A stretch of 64,000 bases of DNA, taken from positions 620,001 through 684,000 of the forward strand of contig JACGZH010000005.1 of NCBI GenBank assembly GCA_014706385.1, read 5' to 3'. Source of the stretch: Phaffia rhodozyma. Taxonomy: Eukaryota; Basidiomycota; Tremellomycetes; Cystofilobasidiales; Mrakiaceae. Numbering within the stretch: the stretch's first letter is position 1; the number at the start of each line of letters is the position of its first letter. Positions 23,372 to 34,792 of the stretch are shown here, piece by piece. The notes under the pieces were generated by a model. The model was given only the letters and a program-made list of their open reading frames with translations, did no database searches and was not told the origin of the DNA. A program made the translations under genes and the position numbers.

Positions 23372-26300
23372 TTACCGGTAGTTGATCTCATAGCCAGGTG
23401 GGTGATAACTCTCGCCTACGTCATCCTCATCCTGATTGTCCGTAGGTACAAACCCATACCCGCTCGGACTCCTGACTGGGGGTGGAGTATGATCACCTCT
23501 GTAGTTGTTGGAGTCGGGATGGGAGTGAAAGTTGAACTCTGCCATTTGATACTCCTCTTGAGGGGATTCTAAAGCGGGTGTATGATCAGACCGATCGAGG
23601 AGTGGAAGTGTGGCGAGTGTCGATCCTGTTGGTTGGTGACGGGCAGATGGATGGCTGTAAGGATTTTCATAGTCCGGTTCGTCGTTCTTTTAGGCCGCCC
23701 CGCGATAAAGAAGAAAAGGACCGGGTTAGCAATGAGACTCCATGTCTATGACTTGAAGGCACGATTCAGAAGAGGACATACGGGAAGAGATTGATGTCGG
23801 CCGTACCAACCCCCGGCATCCGCCATAGGGGCAGCCGAATGAATGAGCTCGACCGTCGATCCATCGTTGGTCGCAAACTGGCTATAGCCGGTTCCACCAA
23901 AGGCACTGTCCTCTGTGAGAGATCTTTCCAGTCCGTTAGGTCTACCAACGAAGGAGTTTCGGAAAGTAGAGTTTCCGTCGTGTTCAGCTGTATGTCCACC
24001 TTCATCGAGCTCGACTTGTTTCTCCGTATCGAGCGTGGCGTTGTACTCAGTAAGATCGGTCTAATTGTACGAATGAAAAGGTCAAGTCAGATCAAGCCCA
24101 AGGTTAGATAAGAAGATAATCATAAATGAAGAGACATGCCTCTCTGACACCTGCCACCTCTCTCTGAAGCTTGGAAGAGTAAGGCGCGAGAATCTGTTGG
24201 ACAAGATCCTGTGAAACAAATGATATCCAATCAAACGTATGAGTGTCGATGAGGGGAACAAATAAAAGATGAAAAGAGAAGGCTCATCACGAACCTGCTG
24301 CTCCTTGTGAACCGTGACGGTGAACAAGACATCATCCTTCAAAGCCGGATGAATAAACTGCAAGAAACCAACACCAAGAAGGAGAAGGAGAAGGACGTCC
24401 ACCAGAGCAATCAGAACCAACGTGTCTCGAAAAAGAACCTGCCGAAAATCTATGCGCGTACCCGTTGTTTATAGGAATGTCTGGCCTCTTCTAAAAGCCC
24501 GTGTGAGGCCTCCAAAGTGGGAACAAAGTAATGGAATTGGTTTCCATAAGGTCGGAGAACAAATACCTTGAACAGGACGGTGATGATGAAAGGGGGAGCT
24601 GCTGCAAACGCATCCCACGATTTCGTCTGGAGGCTGATAGCTATATATTTTTGTCAAGAAACCAGATATAACTCGCCCTGGTTTAGTCTACACGGACGAC
24701 CTTGAGAACGGGAAATAGAAAGAGGACACCGACTCAGGATTATTAAAGCCTGCATGAACATCAAAGCAACCAACAACCTGTTGATAGCCACGTTCCACAT
24801 CCGTCCTCCGCTCTCTGTTCTCGAAGAGTACACATAGAGTAGTTGATACTTGTAGATGTAATGACTGAGCCAAAACACGATGGTCTAATTTTCATGTAAG
24901 ATAACAGACTCGAGGGTTAGAACAACGAGAACATGAGAAACAACGAGACAAGACCATAGAAACTCACTGCAGAAGCCACCACCAACGGCGCCAGGGCTAC
25001 GCGGTGACAATGAGCCGACAGAGACAACTCCAGCTTGAGTCAATTACTTCCCTGCAGGGCAGAGACGATCAACAACTACGCCTGGACTTACGAGCATATA
25101 CCAAACCGACGGTACAGAGAAACAACAAGTTTGCGTACACGATCGAGTACTGGAAATAAGGTGGTCGGGTCCATTCTTGGATATCTCTTGGAGTCCTAGC
25201 AAACAAGCTACAAGCGCAACCCAATCGCCCCGAGAGTGTCTAGATTAGCAAAGACAGAGACTCCCTTTTGAAGAAGAAAACAAAAATGACAGATAGGTAG
25301 AGGGGGACTTGCAAGGTCTTTATCGAGAGAAGGGCCAACTTGATCAACTGAGCCAACTCAAAGAAGACCAAGAAGCCTCGAAGGCTGGAACGGATAAAGA
25401 GTGCATAAAACGTCAGATACCAGGAAAACGGAGAAGATCGTATTCGTAAGTAAAGAAAGGATGGACTCACGGGAAGAACGTCAACCAATATGTGCTCTGA
25501 AGAACATAGGTGGACTGGATCTCAGAGGGCAAAACTATACGCGCATGGAAGATATCGAGAAATATTTAACGAAACAACTCCAAGAAGGATTCGAGAGATG
25601 GACAGAAAAGTGACGTATAGAGAGAGAAAGCTCACTGGAGATGTAACTATCCCAGATATCTTTAAAGCTTTTCTTCTCCTCGACCTCTTTGGCGATTCCG
25701 ATTCCAAGGTTGACAAACACGGTCAAGAGGGAGAAGACGAAGAACTGGGAAATGACAAGGAATGCATAGTATCGAGTGAGGACAATCCGGTCGACTTGTG
25801 ATCGAGACGTCTAGGTTCATATGGAAAATTGAGTCAACAAGCAGGAAATCGTCAGCTTATGATTCATGCCAAAAAATCCCTTTTCTATTGCGAACCGAAG
25901 AGAAGAACAAAGAAGAAGAAAAAAAGGTAAAACTAACGGCTCCTTGGTACTTTGTCAATTTTCGGATAAAGTAAGGCAAGAGCAACTGAAAACCGGCCGA
26001 GATCGTGGGAGGTAACACTCCTGCCACGATGGAGAATGTCCAGTCACCCAACGTGCCTGCCTGTTGCCATTTGTTCAAAAAGGGCACATAGGCTGCGAGC
26101 TGCGCGAAACCAGGAGAGAAAATGGAGAAAAATGGAACCATGAAATTGAGAGACATGAGCAGGGATAGATGAGAGACGACTTGAAAATCACACGCACAGT
26201 AACCAAGTTGGCAGCGGCGGCCACAATAGCAAGCGGGACAGTATTGAAAAAGCAGACTTTGGGGATTTAAAGGGAGGCGAACCGAGAACAAGTAAGATAA

Positions 26301-29077
26301 TTGATCGATGCGATTGGTCTTTCAACAAGCAAATGAAAAGAGAAAGAAAAGATACACACCGAGCGATAACAAGGCAAATCCGACAATTTTTGAGTTGAAT
26401 CTTTCCCCCGGTGTAACATTCGCATTGTGCCAGACTAACCTCGACAAAGAAAAACAAGGAAGAGACGTTTCAGAAACGATCTCAGCTTATCGTTCTACCC
26501 GGATGAAATACAAGGATGGAAAGAACTGCACGGACGGATATCTCCAGGAGCGGGCGCAAGAGTCAGCTCCGCGCCACGAAGCGATCTCTGAGAGCCTTGA
26601 TGGCCCTTTGCAATTGCATGAGCTGATTCCGCCAAAAGGAAGAAGAGAACCGGGCATCCGTTCAGTCAAGTGTATTGAGCGGTCAAAAGGTCCACACCAA
26701 AGAAGGAAGGCACCTTGAGCGGCATCCATCATGCTGACAAACCCGTAGTTCTCCGCCGGAATCTTTATGTTTCTCGCCCTCTTTGCAATCTCCTTCTGTG
26801 TCAAATTTGAACCGTCCTGGTTCTGATGAGGATGGGTTCCCGGTTTTTTGTTCTTCTTGTACTTTGGCTTGAGAATCTCAATGTCTTCTCTCTTTGCGTC
26901 AAGAACTTCTCGAAGTCGACCGAGTTTGTTTCTGTCGTAGATGGGATGGGATGGGGTGGACACGAAGACTTAGCTCGATGTAGAGCGAGATGAAGCAGTC
27001 ATCAGCGAAGAAAAAAAGAGTAAATCATGGCGTACCCATAGAACTCAATGGCATCCTATAATTCCGGAATGAAGATCAAGACGTCAGACCACGCGAGACC
27101 CAGTGCCGAGGTGAGTAAAAACAGAAGTCAAGAGACGAACCACTTTTTCAGCGCCGATACCTAAGAAACCACCTCGTTTGATGGTAGGTCTTCGTTTACC
27201 TTCTTGGCCACCTTTTAGGTACTTGACAAGAACCTCTTCGAAATCTCGGACAGTATCGTTGTAGTCCTCCTACAGAGAAAGAATAGGGTACGATTGAAAC
27301 AGTTAGCTTGGAGAGGCGTAGATTTTAGAAGGAGGGAAAGTAACGCTCAAGATGACGTACGATCATTTCTGGGTACTCCTGATTAGCCAGTCAAAAACTC
27401 TGATGAGTATCTCATCCGATCACTACACAAACGAACAAAGCAAAACAAAACCGCAAACCTTGAGATTCCGACCGATCATAGCAGACTGAATGTTTGAAGC
27501 AAGCTTCTCGTTTCCCCCTCTAAGCTGCATTATGAGCGCCTTTAGACCTTCATCTGATTGGTACTCTTTCTTGATATTGACGATCATCAGACTTCGAGAT
27601 TGGATACTCCTTTGGAATTTCTTACTCATGAACCAAGCCTGTCGGACGCTCATCATCTTTTTCCAGTAGAACCAGCAAAAGAAGAGCATCAAGAAAGCTA
27701 TCAAATATCGGAAGGGAGGAAGGCGACGTGTGAGCATTGGTATATATTGCCCGGCGCGCATACCATTTTGAGCACTCACTAATCAGATATGTCGCGCCGA
27801 CATGAACGAAGAGGATGTAAGAGTTATATCTTGGATTGTCCGTTTGCGTGCTATTTAAAAAGAAAGTTTTCCGGCCCGATCGATCAAGGATTAGATGCGA
27901 TACTGGGAGAATAACTATGCGGGGTAGAGGTGTGGACTGACCCTAGGCCGCTGATGGTCAATCGGCTGATAGTGGCCAGGTTACTTGGCGAGTACATATC
28001 TGTACAAGAACAGACGGTGTATATAGATAGAAACGAAAGGTTGCAGAGACGGAATGGGTCATCTTGAAGATAAAGAAAGAGACTCGGGAGGCGTGAGGAG
28101 TAGGGAGTGGGAAGAAGAAGAGGATGAAGGACGTACAGTTGATAGGCAACAAAACGGCGCAGACCAAGATAGACACGCTGAGAAAGAACCAACGGAGCAA
28201 CGAGAGGAACTGCAGAAATGCGACCGCGTCGACTCCTTTTTGTGTTTGATCGAGTTCAAGCAAGTGAAACGAGGGGGAGTGAGTTGCTTTAAAAGAACGG
28301 GCAGAAACCAGGTGGCTGGTCAGTGTAAAGAGCGGAGGGGCGCTCACCGATAGTGTCCACTAAATCTAGATCGTCCTTGGTGATGAGCGGCTTGAGCCAA
28401 GAGAAAAACCCAGAATCGAGCTACCATCGGGAGAGGGCAACGAGGCGATCTATGAGCACGAATGATCTCTATCTAGAACTCTATACACCAAAAGTCAGAA
28501 CCGTCTGCAGGACTTACAGCAGGCGGCGGCAACTCGTCCTCGTCCGTCGAACGGTACTTTACTTTAGGAGCGTACACCTTTCTCTCTCTCGGTCTGAAGA
28601 ATGAGAACGCAACAAGTGTCGCCAGAGAAATTCCGCTCATCAGGGCGATCTGGGAGATGACCGCTTTGACCGAGACTATTGATGGGGACGGGTCAGCACC
28701 TAATCTGATCGGATAAGATATATATCGGTAACAAAAACTTACCTTGTGTGTATTTATTCCCAGAGCTCACCCTGTAGAGAAAGGGGGATAGAAGAAAGAG
28801 AGAGGGAAGCGAGAAATGGTAAGCGCGCAGATACACACATGATCAGCTCGTCCATCCGAACTCGCGTGAGCTACGGCTGAGGAATTCATAAAGACGAGGA
28901 CAAAGGGAAGAAAAGAATGACGTACAGAGCGGACGTTCTGAATATCAGGTTTCCAATCGATAGGGTTCAGACAGAGAGATAGAGACCAGAAGTCAGTTCC
29001 AGATTGCTTTTCTCTCTGACCAAGAGAGTGAGAGATAGAGAGAGAGAAAGGACTTGCAAGATGCCTGTGGCAGACAT
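23372..29077 (-). CDS. CSC1/TMEM63-type (DUF221, RSN1) osmosensitive cation channel
   Basis: Members are plasma-membrane or ER calcium-permeable channels gated by osmotic or mechanical stress. Read on the minus strand, an early exon gives VKAVISQIALMSGISLATLV, then FRPRERKVYAPKVKYRS. The next transmembrane part includes LLRWFFLSVSILVCAVLLPI. The cytosolic PHM7-like region has RSLMIVNIKKEYQSDEGLKA, then KLGRLREVLDAKREDIEILK. A cluster of membrane exons follows, including YVPFLNKWQQAGTLGDWTFS, GVLPPTISAGFQLLLPYFIR and TVFVNLGIGIAKEVEEKKSF. The tail is hydrophilic and ends SYHPPGYEINYR (stop 23372-23374). The many short exons were not all phased. ATG at 29077 (MSATGILQ) is the best start, but the next two exons do not join cleanly to it. 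Confidence 0.83.
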
Positions 29078-29630
29078 TATAGAGGTCTCCTTCTTTCACA
29101 AACTTAGTGGTGGGAGGATTTAAGGTAAGGAATGAGATCTCTCCGATACGGATTCTAAATCAAACAAAAAGAAAGACTGGTTTCGAGAGATTGTGTATAT
29201 GTGTACACTGGATTTGAAAACTAGACCCTTTACTGTTCTCTTGCTCCAGGCAAGAATGAAGGCAAGGCAAGAAGGTGAGCGGTCGGTGTCGGATGTGAGT
29301 GTATGCTGGAATTGATTTCTGTCGCTGGCTGTCAAAAGAAATGGTGAAGACGGTCAGCTAGTCCATCCGCAGCAAGGGCAGAGTGCGCACTCGGGAGGGC
29401 CCAGGCATAAGGAACCAAAAAAGGGGCTAGACTGCGGATGATATTTATAGGTTAGTCACCCTGACGACCATCTCATCCAACCCTAACTGCATTGTTCGGT
29501 GTGCTTTCTTCTCCCATTCTCGCCCGTTAGGTTCAAACACTCTCCATTTGTACAACACACACACACATATATACATATAGAGAGTGTACGACTAGAAACC
29601 CATGTCGAACTCATCACCGATACTATTAAG
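29078..29630. promoter_or_regulatory. Bidirectional promoter, CSC1-type gene and unknown + gene
   Basis: Spacer between divergent genes. I see no GGTTAC or ACGCGT element in it. Short CA/TA repeats lie at about 29551-29580. Confidence 0.35.
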
Positions 29631-31000
29631 ATGCTCAGCTACACCAGACTTCTCTCACTTGGAAAGAGCCGAGAGGTTGAGTAAGGAGAAGCAACCGGAA
29701 TGGCCGATAGGTGCTGACGCGTGGAAGGTGTCCGGTCGGGGAATCGGTCTATGGTGTGCGTATTCTTCTGTATCATTTTAGGCGATGGTGTAGAGGAGTT
29801 ATACTCAGAGATCTTTTCTCACGCGTCATATTTCTATCTTTTCTCTATTCTTCTCTCTTTCTCTCTTCCGAATACACACATGATTAGCGGCTGGAGGAGG
29901 AGTAGTCGGTACAGTGTTAGGTGTGATGGGGGATACAGGAGTGGGTACGTTTGCGCTGACGACCGCATTCAACAGTGCCTGTATGGGGTGTGTCTTTTTC
30001 GGTACGTTCTTCTCTCTTTCTTGTCCTCTTAACTGATGTTTTCCCTTTTAATTAAGCCTATGTACACTCACGCACGCGCTTTGCGACTGGCTTGAAAAGG
30101 AATGAGAGAGCTCGTATTTTCACCACTCTTGCTCAAAGCCGGTCTCACATCGGACCACCGTCGTCAGATGAAACTAGCGATTGAACGGGCCAATGGAAAG
30201 GCAAGATCGAATACAAAGATAGGAGGAGAGCTATCGAGTCTGGGTCCAGAGACGTGGGGGGACATCCGACAAAGACGAGTGATGGATAGTGCACTCGCCG
30301 GTGGGTTTACTGCCACGCTCGGTCCTGCTTTGTATCGTAAGTCTTTCTTTCTTCGTTCTGAGTGTATATGGGTGTGTATGTACTCTGGCTGATTCGATAG
30401 AGGAAAAATCATTACGAATTTGCGCGACAAAACAAAATAAAAGGAAAGATATTGGGGTACGGAGGGTTCAAAGTGGTGGCACCAACGGTAGGAATGGTGA
30501 CGATAACGACAGCGTTTGCGAGCGCGACATCCGGCCTAGTTCAATGGGTATCGAACGAGCTAAGGATTCACCAGGCAAAGATGTACGGCGCTTACGACGC
30601 TGTCGGACCTATCCCTGAAGTTGATATTCATGCGGTCAGACGTGATCAACGAAAAGCCTTGATGGATACGTTAACTGTCGCCCAACAGGAGGCTTTCAAA
30701 CAGACGGCCTCGATCCCTGTCGACAACCTGTCTGGAGGTAGTCCGGAGGTAAGCGAACAGGCCGGATCGATGGGTCAGAGGAAAGAAGAAAAGCTGCCAT
30801 GGTGGTCGTTCCGACGGTTTATGTCCGAGTCGTTGCCAAGCGTGACGACGCTAACGGAGGAAGAATATTTGAAACGGCTGGAGGACCAGCGTGTGACGTG
30901 GATTGACGAGTTAGCCGAAGTGAGAGCTCAGTTAGCCAGTCTGGGTGAGGATCGAGTGGTCGAGCTGGAGCCGATTGATATTGCGCGCTTGCAGTCGTGA
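29631..31000 (+). CDS. Unrecognised membrane-type protein with Gly-rich hydrophobic segments
   Basis: I do not recognise this protein. Firm exons are 29888-30001, an exon from 30100 to about 30339, and one from about 30444 to the TGA at 31000. Splicing gives AAGGGVVGTVLGVMGDTGVG, then NSACMGCVFFGMRELVFSPL, then SALAGGFTATLGPALYRKIL. A second hydrophobic run (FKVVAPTVGMVTITTAFASA) follows. The C-terminal half is hydrophilic, with helices such as AVRRDQRKALMDTLTVAQQE and LAEVRAQLASLGEDR. Two Gly/Ala-rich membrane segments would fit an organellar membrane protein, but no targeting peptide could be fixed. The start is tentative: ATG at 29631 (MLSYTRLLSLGKSRE) needs one or two short exons before 29888. 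Confidence 0.6.
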
Positions 31001-32083
31001 GCGGGGAGGGAAAAAATGTATATTAAGGAGCACGTAAACAATAGATAGATTACTGTCTATGAATCGAGTAAGAGAAGATGCAAGAAAGCAAACTAGGGAG
31101 AAAGAAACAGAAACAGAAACAGAAACAAAAACAAGACACATCCTCTTGAAGATAATGAGCCTAGAGTGAATATTGTATGTGTGTGAGTAAGACGGAAAGA
31201 AAAGAAGAGATAAGGATGGACCGATAGATTGAGTGTTGAATCAATGAACGGACTAGATGGACTAACGAACACAGTAGAGAGGAAATATTAAAAAAAGAAA
31301 AAGAAAAAACGATCGACTATAGAAATTCAAAGAGGGCCAAGAAGGAAAGCGACATGCGGGTGTGATTTCCGACAGGACAGAGAGAACGAAAGGGAGAAGG
31401 AGGTCTAGAACTGTAAGATCCGGTGTTTATTTGAGTTAGTCTGTTTTGGGTTGACGTGCGCTTGATATATTTTATGTATGTGGGCCCTGATTTATGTATA
31501 TATGCCTTGATTGGTATCATATAATGTGCCGCGTGGTGCTCTGATTTTCTTAGCGTGCCCTTGTTTTGGTCCTGTTTTTGCCCTAGTGTGCCTGTTGCGT
31601 GTGCCTGATCTACCCTCTACATTCACAATCACACTCACCTTTCACTGTGATAGCACGCCGCCCACTCGCGCCCACTCAACATCCGACTGGCATCCCTTTT
31701 TTTCCATCTTTCACTCCCGTTTGTTTTCTTCTTCTCATCCTCTCTCCTTTTCTCTTTCATCTACCCGTTTCTATTCTTCGTTCTCCTTCCTACTTGGATT
31801 TCGCTCTCCTTCACATTTGGTTTCTCGTAGATATACGGACTGTGCTCTCTTTTTTCTCGTTCTTCTTTTCCCATCCTTTCTGGCTGGCTTCCTTTCTCGG
31901 TTTCTCGTCATAGAGCAACACGGCCAGGTCAGTCAATCACATCTCACATCAACCAGGTCAGTCCACTTGATTCTTTTCCCCTCTTTCCTGTTTTCCTTTT
32001 TCTCTCCTTCTACTTCTCCTCCCTTTCTCCCTCTGTTGACATCTTCGGCTCTTTCTTTCTTTCTCTCCTTCTCCTCTCATAGG
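31001..32083 (+). other. Intergenic region and long pyrimidine-rich leader
   Basis: 31001-31320 is purine-rich and carries a CAGAAA-type repeat near 31105-31135. From about 31680 to 32082 the + strand is mostly C and T and ends CTCATAG directly before ATG at 32084. That looks like a 5' UTR intron with its acceptor next to the start codon. The open frame running through this stretch from 31511 lacks an ATG start and is compositional. Confidence 0.5.
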
Positions 32084-34081
32084 ATGAACTTTTTCAAGCT
32101 CAAGTCCAAAGCCGCCAAGGCAGATCAACCGGCGAGCCCATCCGGGAAACTCACAGGTCACACCGTCCGATCGGTCCTGCCGTTTGGGAACAGGAAGAAA
32201 CAAAACAAGCCACAGCATGTAGACAGCTTCGGCCGAAACCTTGATCTCTCTCGTACACCCTCGACCGTCTCGACAGACTCACACTCTTCCTCTGGCTCCT
32301 CATGGTCCTGCCACGGTAACCAACACGAAGACAGTTGGGATCTCGAGCCAAATGTCATCTACCCAGTCTCGTCAGCTGCGCCATCAAACACCCCGTCAGT
32401 ATATCCTCAGTCGTCAGCTGCATCGTCAATGTATCATCTGCCTTCTGCCTCGTCGGCCGCTCAGAGTAGAGAACGGCTCGATCGACCGGAAACATCCCAG
32501 TCGTCGTCGTCCTCCTTCCATCGGCCCAACGGGTCTCAGTCGTCCTTCTACCCATCCAACAAGTCCCAGTCCTCGTTCCATCATCCCCACCCGTTCCTTC
32601 CAGCCTCTGGTCAGGTCCAACAAACGGATTTTACAATCAACCGGTCAAATCTTCACGCCTCCCTTCCCTCAGATGTAGCAGAATACAACCCATTCGGTTG
32701 CAGGCCGTATCCAGTACCGGCCGCTCTCCATCTTTCGATCGATAGCCTTCCCCCTCCTTCCATGGCTACAAATACGGACGATGTCGATGGTGAAAATGAT
32801 GGCAACAGTCACCGCATATCTCTCGATCAATCTCAGCTTGGTCACCTGTCTTTCCCGGTCCACCCGGCTTCTTCTCGAGCACGCGCCGGGCCTCCTTCCC
32901 TTCCTACAACAGCCAACAGAAGCAGAGCAAATTCTACAGCTTCTAATCGGACGACAGCCTCCAGCATACACTCCCATTCCACTGGCTCCGGTGCGGATTC
33001 CACCTTCTATGGCTCATCTACCTTTCTCGCTGGTGGACTGGCTACGAGGACGAGATCGGCCTCGATCGCGTCCGCCACTCACGGAACGTACCAGCCGCCC
33101 CATCCGTCTCCTTTAGGTCATCCAACCGGCCGTGTCACTGATCCTCAGAACGATTCGGATGAAGGAGAAGAGACCCTGCGGCCTTCGGCCTGTTGTCCGG
33201 CTCATCCCGCGCGATCAGGCGACATTTCAAGTTTCCCGTTCCCGTCTGCACCGGTAAGAGAGATCGAGAAAGAGAACGAGACGGAGCTAGCGCATGTGTG
33301 GAAAAATTTCATGAAAGACGTCACCCTGCCCATCAAGCCATCTACTGCTGTCGCCGAATTTATACACAAGCCCAATCGACCGCCACCGCCGCCGCCATCT
33401 TCGTCTGCGCCTTCGTCTGCGCTGCCTCCAGTCCCTTCTGCACCGACTGTCACCCCACAGGAAGGGCTCAGAGTCAGACTTCCGGCAGAGGATGCTGAGA
33501 GTGAGCCTTTCGGGCTCGCGTACTTGATCGACGATGCTAATGATCAAGACGAAGACGACGACTTGACCGTCAACCTCTCTCATCTCGTCCCGCCTCTCGA
33601 GGCCTCGCTTCAATCGTCCCACCACGTCCCATCTCTACTTTCTCCCAGCCAATCATCTAGACTTATTACTCACCGGGACAGACAGTCAACACTGTCTACC
33701 CAGTCATTCGCCTCGTTTGCCTCGTCGGTCTCATCCGCTAGGTCGTCTGAACCAGCTACACCTTCCTTCCCCATAGCCACCACCGCTCCTCTCTTCTACC
33801 ACCTAGATGGATCCTACCTTCGAGTCAACGTAGACCAGACCGAGCTCGAGGCGACACATAGTGCACACATCGCCACAGATGCCCTCCAGACAGAGTTCTG
33901 GAGAACGAGCAAGACTATGGTGAGAGCGCCGACGTGGTGGTCGGGTCCTCCACCCAGCGCGGATGCTACACCAGTGCGTTCGGACTCAGACTCCGAACCC
34001 GAAACGACTAAGAGGCCGATGATTGATCTGGGAACAGCCAGCCCGGTACAGAGTACCGTCGCTTGGGGTGAAGCCCTCTGA
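32084..34081 (+). CDS. Ser/Pro-rich protein of unknown function (665 residues)
   Basis: Single-exon frame from ATG 32084 (MNFFKLKSKAAKADQ) to TGA at 34079-34081. I do not recognise the family. Most of it is low-complexity Ser/Pro/His/Gln, with repeated motifs such as SQSSFYPSNKSQSSFHHP and poly-Pro runs near PPPPPPSSSAPSSALPP. The N-terminus is basic. The last 110 residues look more conserved in composition, with LFYHLDGSYLRVNVDQTELE and ALQTEFWRTSKTMVRAPTWW. No transmembrane segment is seen. A disordered cytoplasmic or nuclear regulator is plausible, but that is inference. The start is supported by the AG acceptor just upstream and the end of the pyrimidine-rich leader. Confidence 0.75.
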   Translation: MNFFKLKSKAAKADQPASPSGKLTGHTVRSVLPFGNRKKQNKPQHVDSFGRNLDLSRTPSTVSTDSHSSSGSSWSCHGNQHEDSWDLEPNVIYPVSSAAPSNTPSVYPQSSAASSMYHLPSASSAAQSRERLDRPETSQSSSSSFHRPNGSQSSFYPSNKSQSSFHHPHPFLPASGQVQQTDFTINRSNLHASLPSDVAEYNPFGCRPYPVPAALHLSIDSLPPPSMATNTDDVDGENDGNSHRISLDQSQLGHLSFPVHPASSRARAGPPSLPTTANRSRANSTASNRTTASSIHSHSTGSGADSTFYGSSTFLAGGLATRTRSASIASATHGTYQPPHPSPLGHPTGRVTDPQNDSDEGEETLRPSACCPAHPARSGDISSFPFPSAPVREIEKENETELAHVWKNFMKDVTLPIKPSTAVAEFIHKPNRPPPPPPSSSAPSSALPPVPSAPTVTPQEGLRVRLPAEDAESEPFGLAYLIDDANDQDEDDDLTVNLSHLVPPLEASLQSSHHVPSLLSPSQSSRLITHRDRQSTLSTQSFASFASSVSSARSSEPATPSFPIATTAPLFYHLDGSYLRVNVDQTELEATHSAHIATDALQTEFWRTSKTMVRAPTWWSGPPPSADATPVRSDSDSEPETTKRPMIDLGTASPVQSTVAWGEAL

Positions 34082-34792
34082 GAGTTGTTTCTCCCTTGGC
34101 TTGCTTTCTTCTTGTACACATGCCCTCTTATTTCTTTCATGACATGCCATCCTTTTACCTTCCCACTTTCGTATTCTCATGTTCATGATCCTTTCCTCAT
34201 GGGTCCTTTGTTTGGTATCCATCTGTATCTATATCTGTCTCCTATATCCTATCTGGTCTGGTTTCATTCCTATCTTGTTCTCATCTTGTCGCGTCAGGCG
34301 AGCTTCTCATCATTTTATCCCTAAACTGGGGATGTTCGTTCGTTCGTTTCTTTCTTTCTTTCCTTCTTGAATAGAAACAGAATAACTTTATTCATATATG
34401 TGCCTATACAAAAATCTCATCGGATTTATCTTGACATTTTGTCGTCTGTCTATCTTACCTTGCTTTCTTTAATCTTATGGAATGGGAGGGTTCGTCTGTT
34501 TATATGTACCTGCATATGTATGCCTGTGAATATATGCGCGTGGGAAACACTTATTTAGAACAAGTGTATGAAGACTTGAAAGGATATTTGAAACGGTGAT
34601 ACCCAAGGCTAGGGAAGGAAGGAAGGTGATGAGGAGTAAACACGAGAAAGTCAACTTGTCTTCTCTCTCGTTCGGTGTTTTCCCTATCACGCGTCAATCC
34701 TGGAGGGAAAAAAGCGCAACCTACCATCGACATACATCTCCCGCCACCGTCCTCATCCCCTCGTTCATTTTGGAAAAGAAGTACATTTAGGA
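34082..34792 (+). other. Intergenic region
   Basis: T-rich 3' sequence of the upstream gene, then the promoter of the INO80F-like gene. Short frames here show no family features. No RNA gene is recognised. Confidence 0.45.

Noticed and set aside
31511..32083. In-frame upstream extension of the Ser/Pro-rich gene
   Set aside because: No ATG start; it is a CT-rich leader reading as Ser/Phe/Leu, ending in a splice acceptor just before the real ATG.
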